Below are positions 53,669 to 60,632 of a stretch of 64,000 nucleotides of DNA, piece by piece. Where the stretch lies: the NCBI RefSeq assembly GCF_900101295.1, contig NZ_FOIL01000006.1:18635-82634 (forward strand). The letters run 5' to 3'. The number at the start of each line of letters is the position of its first letter. The stretch's first letter is position 1. The notes beneath the pieces were generated by a model. That model saw only the letters and a list, made by a program, of their open reading frames with translations, had not been told where the DNA came from and did no database searches. The stretch comes from [Clostridium] aminophilum. GTDB lineage: Bacteria > Bacillota > Clostridia > Lachnospirales > Lachnospiraceae. The position numbers and the translations under genes are program-made.

Positions 53669-53884
53669 CTATACAATCTCGGAAAAGCAATCTATACCTT
53701 CAATCTCATTCGAACTCTTGACGGACTGAAGCTTTGCAATTGCCGCCAACTCCGTGAATACCTCTACAAACTGTTCTTTTCTCCCCATGGCCATGACACG
53801 CAGCGTATATATGTCCGTTGTAATATTCAGCAATCCTGCAGGAAGAAGTCCATTCTGCAGAAATGAGTAATCAAATATATGCAT
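53669..53884 (-). pseudogene. truncated Fic-family protein, N-terminal fragment
   Basis: From ATG 53884 (AGGGG 9 nt upstream): MHIFDYSFLQNGLLPAGLLN and then TTDIYTLRVM...FTELAAIAKLQSVKSSNEIEGI. This is the typical N-terminal domain of clostridial Fic/DOC proteins, including the (S/T)xxxE(G/N)-like SSNEIEG inhibitory-helix motif. The frame ends at once afterwards; the Fic catalytic domain (HPFxxGNGR) is absent from the following DNA, which belongs to the DUF4869 gene. A remnant at an insertion junction. Confidence 0.75.
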
Positions 53885-53957
53885 AATCAGATCCCCTTTC
53901 TGCATCATTATATATCAAATTATATGCAGCATGCCAAATAGTACATCCTCCATCATT

Positions 53958-55400
53958 TTACTCGCAATAAAACATCTGCTTTGGACTCTTTGGCTTATCC
54001 GGTATACTCATTTTGAGTATTCCCTGTTCCACCAACGGCATTACATGAGTCTGAATAGCATACGTAACAGAGCTCAAGCCTAAAAACTTACATATCTCGG
54101 CTCGCGTCCTTGGAATCTCACAAAACTTAATCAGCTCGTTGTTTTTACTATTTTCATTTTGAACAGCCGCAATATTTTCTCCGTGCTTATACAACTTCAC
54201 AACAAAACTGCCTCTCTCCTCAAGAAATTCCGGTTGGGGCAATCCGTATTCCTGCATTGCTTTTCTAATCGTCGGAATTCCGGAGTATCTGTTCTCGGTT
54301 ACTTTCAACACTTCCAGTTCCGTTGCTATTATCGGATTACGGGTATCCGGTTGTACTTTTCCCAATTGATCTATCCTGATTCTGCCATATAAACCACCCG
54401 GATTTCTAATCTCGATTCTATCTTCATACATCGTTATTTGGATGGGCATTCTTTCGGTATGAATACTATAATCACGATGCACCAAAGCGTTAAGGATCGT
54501 TTCTCTTAACGCTGTAACCGGATAGTCGGTACGATCTTCCCGCTTTCCGGTCCTGGAATCGATGATCGTCTTTGTATGCATGTTCCTGTTCACAAATTGC
54601 ATGGCGCCATCCAGCATTTCCCGGATATTCCCCTCGATACGCTGATTATCCAAAAAACGTTCGCCCTGTTCGCCGATTTCTCCGATTTCTTTTCCGGGAA
54701 CAACTGTTGCAACGATACATAGCTGCGGAAAATATGCCTGTGGATATGGGCTGAAATTCATGACCGTACTCAGTGTGATTTGATCATTCCTCTTGATGCT
54801 CATCAACTCATATATTTCATCATCCGGAATTGCTGCCAGCTTAGGTTTCCCGGTTTTCAGCAATCCAATATAATTTGTAACAGCTTCCTGATTTAACGCT
54901 GCAAATGTAGCCCTCTCAACAACTCTAATATCATCCTGATACTTTTTCCTGTAGGCCTCGTAACTGTATACTTCATATTCTGTCATCGGTTCATCGCTAT
55001 CTCCCACACGAACAAATGACCCCTTTACTCTGCCTCTCCCCTGATAAAAGACCGGTCTTTCTGTAATATCTGCCCCCGGTATCTCAGCTGCAACAAAAAA
55101 CAGACCATTTTTTTCCGCCACCGTTAGTAACGGTCTGACAACCGGCTCCATTTGTAAACATTGTTCATTTATTTTCTTTTGAATATCCTGCGGGTCATAT
55201 ACTCCCACTTCTTTAAAACCATGTTCCTCATCCACGCCAAATACAATGACTCCACCGTCATCCTGATTTGAAAAACTGGACAATGAATCATATAGATGTT
55301 TGGGACATCCTTTCTCTGCACTTTTTATTTCCAAGGTTGGTGTTTCACATTTTAGCTTCTGTATCAGCTCCAATTTTTCCCTTAATTCTTCGGCTGTCAT
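53958..55400 (-). CDS. AlbA_2/divergent-AAA (Schlafen-like) ATP-binding protein with C-terminal HTH
   Basis: A 480-residue protein of a widespread bacterial regulator class. The N-terminal AlbA_2 domain (~18-135) has ETPTLEIKSAEKG and DDGGVIVFGVDE. An HATPase_c_4-type domain (~295-400) has LRETILNALVHRDYS (N-box) and IEIRNPGGLYG. A winged HTH (~420-480) has TRAEICKFLGLSS. Members are thought to be transcription or RNA-linked regulators, often near defence genes and often self-regulating. Three near-identical 11-mers upstream support autoregulation. Confidence 0.82.
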   Translation of the reverse strand: MTAEELREKLELIQKLKCETPTLEIKSAEKGCPKHLYDSLSSFSNQDDGGVIVFGVDEEHGFKEVGVYDPQDIQKKINEQCLQMEPVVRPLLTVAEKNGLFFVAAEIPGADITERPVFYQGRGRVKGSFVRVGDSDEPMTEYEVYSYEAYRKKYQDDIRVVERATFAALNQEAVTNYIGLLKTGKPKLAAIPDDEIYELMSIKRNDQITLSTVMNFSPYPQAYFPQLCIVATVVPGKEIGEIGEQGERFLDNQRIEGNIREMLDGAMQFVNRNMHTKTIIDSRTGKREDRTDYPVTALRETILNALVHRDYSIHTERMPIQITMYEDRIEIRNPGGLYGRIRIDQLGKVQPDTRNPIIATELEVLKVTENRYSGIPTIRKAMQEYGLPQPEFLEERGSFVVKLYKHGENIAAVQNENSKNNELIKFCEIPRTRAEICKFLGLSSVTYAIQTHVMPLVEQGILKMSIPDKPKSPKQMFYCE

Positions 55401-55444
55401 TTCAGTTCCTCCTCTCTAATTTTAGATCTTAATGTTTCATTTTA

Positions 55445-55511
55445 GTTTTGTCAACGAACAAAAAAAATAGTTTTATCAACTAAAGCATATTCACATCTAA
55501 GTTTCATCAAC
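55445..55511. promoter_or_regulatory. three operator-like repeats upstream of the AlbA_2 gene
   Basis: GTTTTGTCAAC (55445-55455), GTTTTATCAAC (55470-55480) and GTTTCATCAAC (55501-55511), all on the plus strand at 25- and 31-bp spacing, within 45-111 bp of the AlbA_2 start codon. They are AT-rich sites with partial dyad symmetry (AGTTGAT.AAACT on the minus strand), suited to a winged-HTH autorepressor (inference). Confidence 0.6.
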
Positions 55512-55559
55512 TTAAAAAGGACCTCAAATGATTTGAGTTCCTTAAGCGGTTGCGGTGAA

Positions 55560-55769
55560 CTGATGAGAACCTATGATTATTGCGACAGCGGTGAGTACAG
55601 TTCATGGGAACAGTATTATGAGAATCTGTTAGCCAGGCTGACATCTGAGCATTTTGGGTTCACATATAACAAGAGAAAGCTGAATTCTCGCTTCAAAAAC
55701 CGTAAATGCGCAGACCAGTATGTGAATCTGTTGTGTCAGTGTTTTGTCAAAAAACGAAACCAGAAATGA
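55560..55769 (+). pseudogene. remnant of a third module ATPase (C-terminal part)
   Basis: On the plus strand, opposite to the intact copies, the frame reads YDYCDSGEYSSWEQYYENLL and then KRKLNSRFKNRKCADQYVNLL. This matches the C-terminal part of the two ATPases (SDYIDSEMYISWERYFTHLL and SEAFMSWEQYFTKLL). Nothing of the N-terminal ATPase part is present. An in-frame ATG at 55533 exists, but the product would be an isolated tail, so I call it a relic. Confidence 0.65.
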
Positions 55770-55792
55770 ATTTTTGAGAGAGTATTGGATGC

Positions 55793-55871
55793 GCGGTGAT
55801 AAAACTTTTAAAGTTTACATATAAAAAAATGAAGGGTAAACCCGCTCCCTATTACTATGACTATTCGATGG
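55793..55871 (+). pseudogene. 79-bp fragment of the acetyltransferase gene 5' end, start codon lost
   Basis: Near-identical to the first ~80 nt of the acetyltransferase gene at 57267-57803 (minus strand) but in opposite orientation. It encodes LKFTYKKMKGKPAPYYYDYSM and then stops. The initiating ATG has become ATA. A duplicated or recombined scrap. Confidence 0.75.
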
Positions 55872-55924
55872 GATAGGGAGGTGCAATATTTATTCTTCCC
55901 AATAAATCCCCCCTTTTCTTGGCC

Positions 55925-55960
55925 CAAAAAAAGCAGCAGACCTTTTATGATCTTCTGCTT
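55925..55960 (-). terminator. terminator of the ORF6N gene
   Basis: On the minus strand GCAGAAGATC pairs with GGTCTGCTGC (one mismatch), followed by seven Ts. Confidence 0.6.
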
Positions 55961-55979
55961 TCGCATTTATTAATTGCAA

Positions 55980-56912
55980 CTATTTTATTTTTTTGAGTCT
56001 ACTAATAAGGTCATTAGCCATTGTATCGTCTTGTATCAGTGTAATACCAAAGCACTTCTTGCCAGCATCCTTTATTGAAGCTCCTATATGATAAACAGTT
56101 TTATCATCCAAAACCATAAATCTATCATGAAAAGCATTTGTCATTTTTACTTCAAGCTTTGGATACTGAGCATTAAAATTCTTTACATCTGTTTGGCTAA
56201 GATTTGTTTTTGGAAAAGTATAAACCTTAACACCAACGCCCTTTTTCTTCTTTGCCAAAAGGTTCAGCGTCACTACATCAACATACCCGTCAACCAAATC
56301 AATAGATTTTGTCGCCTTTTGAATAATCGAAGCTATCAAACTAAATGCATCATATATCTGACCATCATAAAAAATCTTTTGTTCAGATTCAGCATGGTCA
56401 GAAATATACTCAAAGACCTCATCAAATTTTTCTTCTGTCTTTTTTTGAAACTCTATCTGTTTAAGCTCAACTGCACTGATGCGTTCAAACAACATTGCAT
56501 TACTTGCCATGAAACGACGCATTTCCACAAATGCATTCATTATCTTTATGCTTACATTTATAGCCGTTTCACTATTCAGTACGGCTGAAAGCATTGCAAT
56601 TCCTTGCTCCGTGAAAACATATGGTAAATATCTACGTCCACCATACTCTTCACTTGAGGTCGCAATTTGCGTCCTCAAGTTATCGTATTCATCCTTTGTT
56701 AATTGAAAGCAAAAATTCTCTGGGAATCTTGCAATGTTACGCTTTACACGCTCATTTAATCGCTTTGTCTCAACTTGATACATTAAAGCCAGGTCACTAT
56801 CTAACATAACCTGCTGATTTCGTATTGTATATATTTTGTTTTGAATCTCATTAGAATCTTGAATTGCTGTATTAGTTTGTATTACAGCAGGTCTATTCTT
56901 TTCAGATGCCAT
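55980..56912 (-). CDS. ORF6N domain protein with C-terminal phospholipase-D-like domain
   Basis: A 310-residue protein. Residues ~20-110 are an ORF6N DNA-binding domain (KIYTIRNQQVMLDSDLA, YQVETKRLNERVKRN, RFPENFCFQLT, RYLPYVFTEQGIAMLSAVL), known from phage antirepressors and mobile loci. A helical linker follows (~125-175). The C-terminal ~120 residues look PLD-like: IDLVDGYVDVVTLNLL and FHDRFMVLDDKTVYHIGASIKDAG, with HDRF replacing the HxK core. The gene carries inside its ORF6N part a palindrome that also lies upstream (see findings). AT-rich relative to neighbours. Confidence 0.82.
   Translation of the reverse strand: MASEKNRPAVIQTNTAIQDSNEIQNKIYTIRNQQVMLDSDLALMYQVETKRLNERVKRNIARFPENFCFQLTKDEYDNLRTQIATSSEEYGGRRYLPYVFTEQGIAMLSAVLNSETAINVSIKIMNAFVEMRRFMASNAMLFERISAVELKQIEFQKKTEEKFDEVFEYISDHAESEQKIFYDGQIYDAFSLIASIIQKATKSIDLVDGYVDVVTLNLLAKKKKGVGVKVYTFPKTNLSQTDVKNFNAQYPKLEVKMTNAFHDRFMVLDDKTVYHIGASIKDAGKKCFGITLIQDDTMANDLISRLKKIK
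56652..56681. repeat. intragenic copy of the ORF6N palindrome
   Basis: ACTTGAGGTCGCAATTTGCG followed by TCCTCAAGTT, within the codons for NLRTQIATSS of the ORF6N domain. It differs from the upstream copy (56937-56966) at only one or two positions and keeps almost full dyad symmetry. Confidence 0.8.
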
Positions 56913-56936
56913 ATTTTGATTCTCCTACTTACATTA

Positions 56937-56983
56937 ACTTGAGGTCGCAATTTGCGACCTCAAGTGGCTGCGACCTCAAGTTC
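56937..56983. promoter_or_regulatory. palindromic operator-like site upstream of the ORF6N gene
   Basis: A palindrome of 14-bp arms (ACTTGAGGTCGCAA.TTGCGACCTCAAGT, 56938-56966) is followed at once by another half site (GCGACCTCAAGTT, 56971-56983). It is 25 bp upstream of the start codon, hence in promoter position. Probably the binding site of the ORF6N protein itself (inference). Confidence 0.65.
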
Positions 56984-57173
56984 ATTAAAATATAACACAT
57001 TGGAAAAGCATTTACAATAAATGTGAACTTCCCGAAAATTAATATACACACTTGTTCGCGAAAAGCAATGGCTTGGGGCCGAAACCCTTGATTTTGCTGA
57101 ATTTTCAGCCCTATCTCGGGTCATTTTTCGAGTCGGAATTCCTTTTAGTCGGAAATCCTCAGGAAGTTAAGGA

Positions 57174-57270
57174 TCATTCTCCGGGGGCAGTGTCCGGAAT
57201 TGTGGGCAGAATTTATCTGTCGTATCGAATGGTGTCACGGAAGCTTCCTCTGCTTTTGTTGTCCCGTTAA
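57174..57270 (+). pseudogene. 3' relic of a family 2 glycosyltransferase gene
   Basis: Encodes only the C-terminal 31 residues of the glycosyltransferase at 62829-63863 (SPGAVSGIVGRIYLSYRMVS...LLLLSR). Upstream the similarity ends abruptly at 57174. A by-product of the duplication that created copy A of the direct repeat. Confidence 0.85.
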
Positions 57271-57407
57271 CCGGATGCTGCTGTCGGGATTGTTCTGCTC
57301 TTTGGTTCTATTATACGGCATGGAACTCCGACAGCAGTTGCTCCTTTTGGAACATCCCGGTTTACTAAAGCACATGCTCCAACCACTGCATCTTCTTCAA
57401 TGCATAC
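57174..57407. repeat. 234-bp direct repeat, copy A
   Basis: Identical to 63767-64000 except for five substitutions and with no gaps (constant offset 6593). It covers the last ~97 bp of the glycosyltransferase gene (as a relic here) and the 3' part of the acetyltransferase gene. The right copy leaves the window, so the repeat is longer than seen. Confidence 0.95.
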
Positions 57408-57803
57408 CCCTCTTTTTGAGCTGTCCGCATTTTTGCTGATTATATTTGCTCTCATCCCAATGTATGCCCTATCCTTGATCCAGATCGGATTATAATCCTG
57501 ATTTCGACCATGACATGCAAAATACACTCCATAAGAAATCTTGACATGATCTCCAATAGAAAGCAGATCATACCGCATATCGTCAAGATAACAATGCATT
57601 CCTATAAAAACATGCTTTCCAAATTTAAATCCGCATAACCGATATAGAAAAATACGTACACAATTGAATGGGCAGTTTGATGCAATCGTATTTGTCAACC
57701 ACTTTCGAATTGGCTTGGCAATAATCGTAGCCATCGAATAGTCATAGTAATATGGGGCGGGTTTACCCTTCATTTTCTCATATGTAAACTTTAAAGGTTT
57801 CAT
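57267..57803 (-). CDS. hexapeptide-repeat acetyltransferase
   Basis: A 178-residue left-handed beta-helix O-acetyltransferase of the WcaF/maltose-acetyltransferase type. It has catalytic His in FACHGRNQDYNPI, hexapeptide turns (IGDHVKISYGVYF, DRAYIGMRANIIS, EDAVVGACALVNRDVPKGATAVGVPCRII) and the usual VxGxPxRxI end. ATG 57803 is chosen because AGGAG lies 8 nt upstream; 57821 is the alternative. It converges with the glycosyltransferase relic with a 4-bp overlap (TTAA). A second copy begins at the right edge of the window. Probably decorates surface glycan. Confidence 0.88.
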   Translation of the reverse strand: MKPLKFTYEKMKGKPAPYYYDYSMATIIAKPIRKWLTNTIASNCPFNCVRIFLYRLCGFKFGKHVFIGMHCYLDDMRYDLLSIGDHVKISYGVYFACHGRNQDYNPIWIKDRAYIGMRANIISKNADSSKRGVCIEEDAVVGACALVNRDVPKGATAVGVPCRIIEPKSRTIPTAASG

Positions 57804-57992
57804 CACCGCGACTCCTATCATCTTTTCGTCATTAACTTTACGAAAACGGATATGTAATGAGTTTCCCGCACCGAAATGGTGTGTTGAACCTGTTTTCTTT
57901 TCTCATGGATTTTGGTATCTTCGTAAGCGTCAAATAACCCGATTGCACCATTTTTAGGGCCGTTTTTTATGTACCGGCCCTCTTTTCGACAT

Positions 57993-58718
57993 CTAGCTGG
58001 AATCAAGACGGTCTACAAAGATGTCGATAAATGCGGCGATCTGATTGTTGGTGACGTCGAATACTGCGTAGATACTCTCAAACATCACCTGAAGAATCCG
58101 TCGAAAAGACTCACCAAAGGTGATGTCGGCTAATTCATCTGTGAACAGGAAGAAGATCTCTCCAAGGGATCGGTAATCCATCGTGCGTCGCTGCTCTAAA
58201 GCAATCATCATATACCTTGCGAAAACGATTGCAACATGGGCGGTCAATGCATCATAAGACAGACTGTGGCACTCACCAATCAGATTCAGATACAACTTGC
58301 AGGTTTTGAAGAAAACCTCGATCTGCCACCGCATTCCATAGATTCGGATGATATCTTCTTCCGAAAGATCCGGATTGGTGCAAATAAAGTCAACCCAGTC
58401 TTTCTTGTTCTTCTTGTTTCTGACACAAACGATTTTGGCTGGAATCTGCCGTGTTTTGCCGACGAGGATATTGACGGAAAGAAGATATTTGCTGCGACCT
58501 CTGCGTTTTTTACAGATTCCGAAGATTTTCTTGAGAGACAGCATTTTTCCCTCGTATTCATAGTGAATCCGACTACTCTTTCTGATCATTGCGATGGAAT
58601 CAAGTCCAAGGTCTTTGACCGCCAGTAGCTGAGCCGGGGGTGAAAACCAGCTGTCGAAAAGCACATAATCCGCAACGTGTCCAGCGCCAAGCGCAGATTT
58701 CAGAAGTTCGAAACTTTC
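57993..58718 (-). pseudogene. IS4-family transposase, 5'-truncated
   Basis: The open frame runs from about 58718 (ELLKSALGAGHVADYVLFDSWFSPP, carrying the second catalytic Asp in LFDSWF) to the stop at 57993. It contains the IS4 signature YGMRWQIEVFFK with catalytic Glu and typical C-terminal helices. Upstream of 58718 there is a stop and no trace of the N-terminal domain with the first Asp, so about half the ~400-residue protein is gone. A GGGCCG/CGGCCC hairpin near 57948-57975 may mark the element's end. No intact inverted repeats found. Confidence 0.85.
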
Positions 58719-58832
58719 TTAGCTCTAGAAAGTCAATATATAATGAATCAAAAAAAGAAGTCAATGGAAGTAAGTCTTTACATTTTTTCATTCTTTCCTT
58801 AACGGATGGCTGTCATTCTATTTTGATATGTT

Positions 58833-59030
58833 TTATCGAATCCTATACCTGCAACTATCGTTTACTCCATTTTCTAACGGTATTGGCACACACAATTCAA
58901 CACGGCATTCTCGATATAGTGAATTAACATACTTTAGTGTTTTAAGTTCCGTAATCGCCAATGCCTCTGCTATTACATGAATACTAACTTCTTTGTTGTC
59001 TCGAATAAAGGAATAAATTTTTTCTCTCAC
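58833..59030 (-). CDS. small winged-helix protein, 65 aa
   Basis: GTG 59030 is preceded by GGGAGG at good spacing. The 65-residue product (SFIRDNKEVSIHVIAEALAI then TELKTLKYVNSLYRECRVELCVP) looks like a mini winged-HTH with a C-terminal beta wing. Related in kind, not closely in sequence, to the 60-residue protein at 31064. It lies beside the truncated transposase, and its target is unknown. Confidence 0.55.
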   Translation of the reverse strand: MREKIYSFIRDNKEVSIHVIAEALAITELKTLKYVNSLYRECRVELCVPIPLENGVNDSCRYRIR

Positions 59031-59605
59031 TGTTTTCCTCCCTATTCTCCCATTAACCTCTTTTTTACTTCATATTACCATTTTCCCGTTTTGGAATCCC
59101 CCTCCTCATCATCTAATTCTACTTCCAAACCCTGACCATGAAACGAATACCACCAGGCATACCTCGCCCCTTATCAAATCTCCATGTACTGCATGATATC
59201 CACGAGTGGCTTACGCTACTTTAGTTTCTCTATAGAATTAGATTTTCGAGTTGCAGTTTCATAATAGTGGCCAAAAGATTCTTAACTTGAATACACGTAT
59301 TTGGAAAACTGAATAGATAGCATATTATATGTCCGCAGTATATGCACACATTATGGAAAGTGATAACGTACAATAAGTTTCGCAAATTCAAGTTCACAAA
59401 AAAATAGACATAGTCTATTGCCATCGGTAAAATCAAGTTACCGCACAAAACCAGGCGAGGAAGCAATAGCTATCCACTTTTTCTGCACAAAAAGCAAAAT
59501 AATCCGCATCAAATTTTATTTTCCATTCATTCATTTCATGATAAAATTACTTAGTTGATTTTTGTGACATAAGATAATTACTTACGCGGGGGAAAGGGTA
59601 GCTCT
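59031..59605. other. 575-bp AT-rich gap at the island's right border
   Basis: No credible gene, repeat or RNA was recognised. Base composition falls to that of the island and rises again at the glycosyltransferase gene, so the island border lies in or just after this stretch. Confidence 0.5.
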
Positions 59606-60625
59606 ATGATCAGCGTCATCGTGCCGGTATATAATGTAAAGCCATACCTTGAAGAATCGATCCAAAGTGTAATTCACCAGACCTTCCGGGATCTGGAGAT
59701 CATTCTTATCGATGACGGCTCTACCGATGGCTCCGGCGAAATCTGCGACCGCTACGCTGAGATCGATTCCCGCATCCGGGTTATTCATCAGGAAAACCGC
59801 GGCTTAAGCGCGGCCCGAAATGCCGGTCTCGACATCTGTCATGGGGATATTATTGCCTTTCTGGATTCCGATGACGCTTTCCTCGAAAATGCGCTTGAAG
59901 TGATGGAAAAAGCAATGAGAGCATCCGGAGCAGACATTGTGGAATGCAATTTTTCTTTCTTCCCCCGGAAAAAACGCTCGAATCTCCGGAACACACCTAT
60001 GCAAAAGGCCCTTCCCAACCACCAGTCCGGTCTCTATTCCGGTCCGGAAGCGATGAAGCTGAATCTGTATCTAACCATCACACATGTGGTATGGAGCAAG
60101 ATCTACCGCCGGGAAATCTGGAACCGCTTTCGCTTCCGCAATGGGCAGAATTTTGAAGATCTGGATATCATTCTGCCGGTTCTCCACTCAGCAAGGAATG
60201 TCTATCTTCTCAATGAAGTTCTGATACTTTACCGCCGTCGCCCCGAAAGTATTACTCAAACATTGAACCTGAAAAATCTCCGGGACATTACTGCGGCGTA
60301 TACCCATTATACGAATTATATCTGTCAGTTTTCTCCCCAGTACTTCACCGACAGTGATCTGGACTTTGTCCGCAGAAAACAGTTATTCTCCATGCTAAGC
60401 TTCTACTATCGTGGTATTCTTTACCCGATTCCGCAGAAAGAACGCTATCTGAGCTATCTGAATAAATGTATTTTGGATCTTTCCGCCTCCATCGATCTAT
60501 CGAAATGCTCTCTCCGTCTGAAAGCGGCGGCGTGGTTCTATCACGTTTCCCCGATGGCGGTCAACCGGATGCTCTACCGATTATACCGGTTTTATCGATC
60601 ATCCCAGACGCTTCTGTTAAGGTAA
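59606..60625 (+). CDS. family 2 glycosyltransferase
   Basis: A 339-residue GT-A enzyme. The N-terminus MISVIVPVYNVKPYLEESI is followed by LIDDGSTDGSGEICDRYA (nucleotide binding), RGLSAARNAGL and the metal-binding FLDSDDAF. The acceptor-side region has FEDLDIILPVL in the ED/ExD position. It transfers a sugar from a nucleotide sugar to a surface-glycan intermediate. The paralogue at 62829 shares most motifs, including SGADIVECN. GGGG/AGGG precede ATG 59606; the next gene starts 8 bp after the stop, so the two form an operon. Confidence 0.92.
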   Translation: MISVIVPVYNVKPYLEESIQSVIHQTFRDLEIILIDDGSTDGSGEICDRYAEIDSRIRVIHQENRGLSAARNAGLDICHGDIIAFLDSDDAFLENALEVMEKAMRASGADIVECNFSFFPRKKRSNLRNTPMQKALPNHQSGLYSGPEAMKLNLYLTITHVVWSKIYRREIWNRFRFRNGQNFEDLDIILPVLHSARNVYLLNEVLILYRRRPESITQTLNLKNLRDITAAYTHYTNYICQFSPQYFTDSDLDFVRRKQLFSMLSFYYRGILYPIPQKERYLSYLNKCILDLSASIDLSKCSLRLKAAAWFYHVSPMAVNRMLYRLYRFYRSSQTLLLR

Positions 60626-60632
60626 CTCAAAC

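Noticed and set aside
49161..59030. Complete prophage or integrative element
   Set aside because: No integrase, terminase, capsid, relaxase or att repeats are visible. Only an ORF6N gene and a truncated transposase suggest mobility, so the stretch is called an island of debris and modules.
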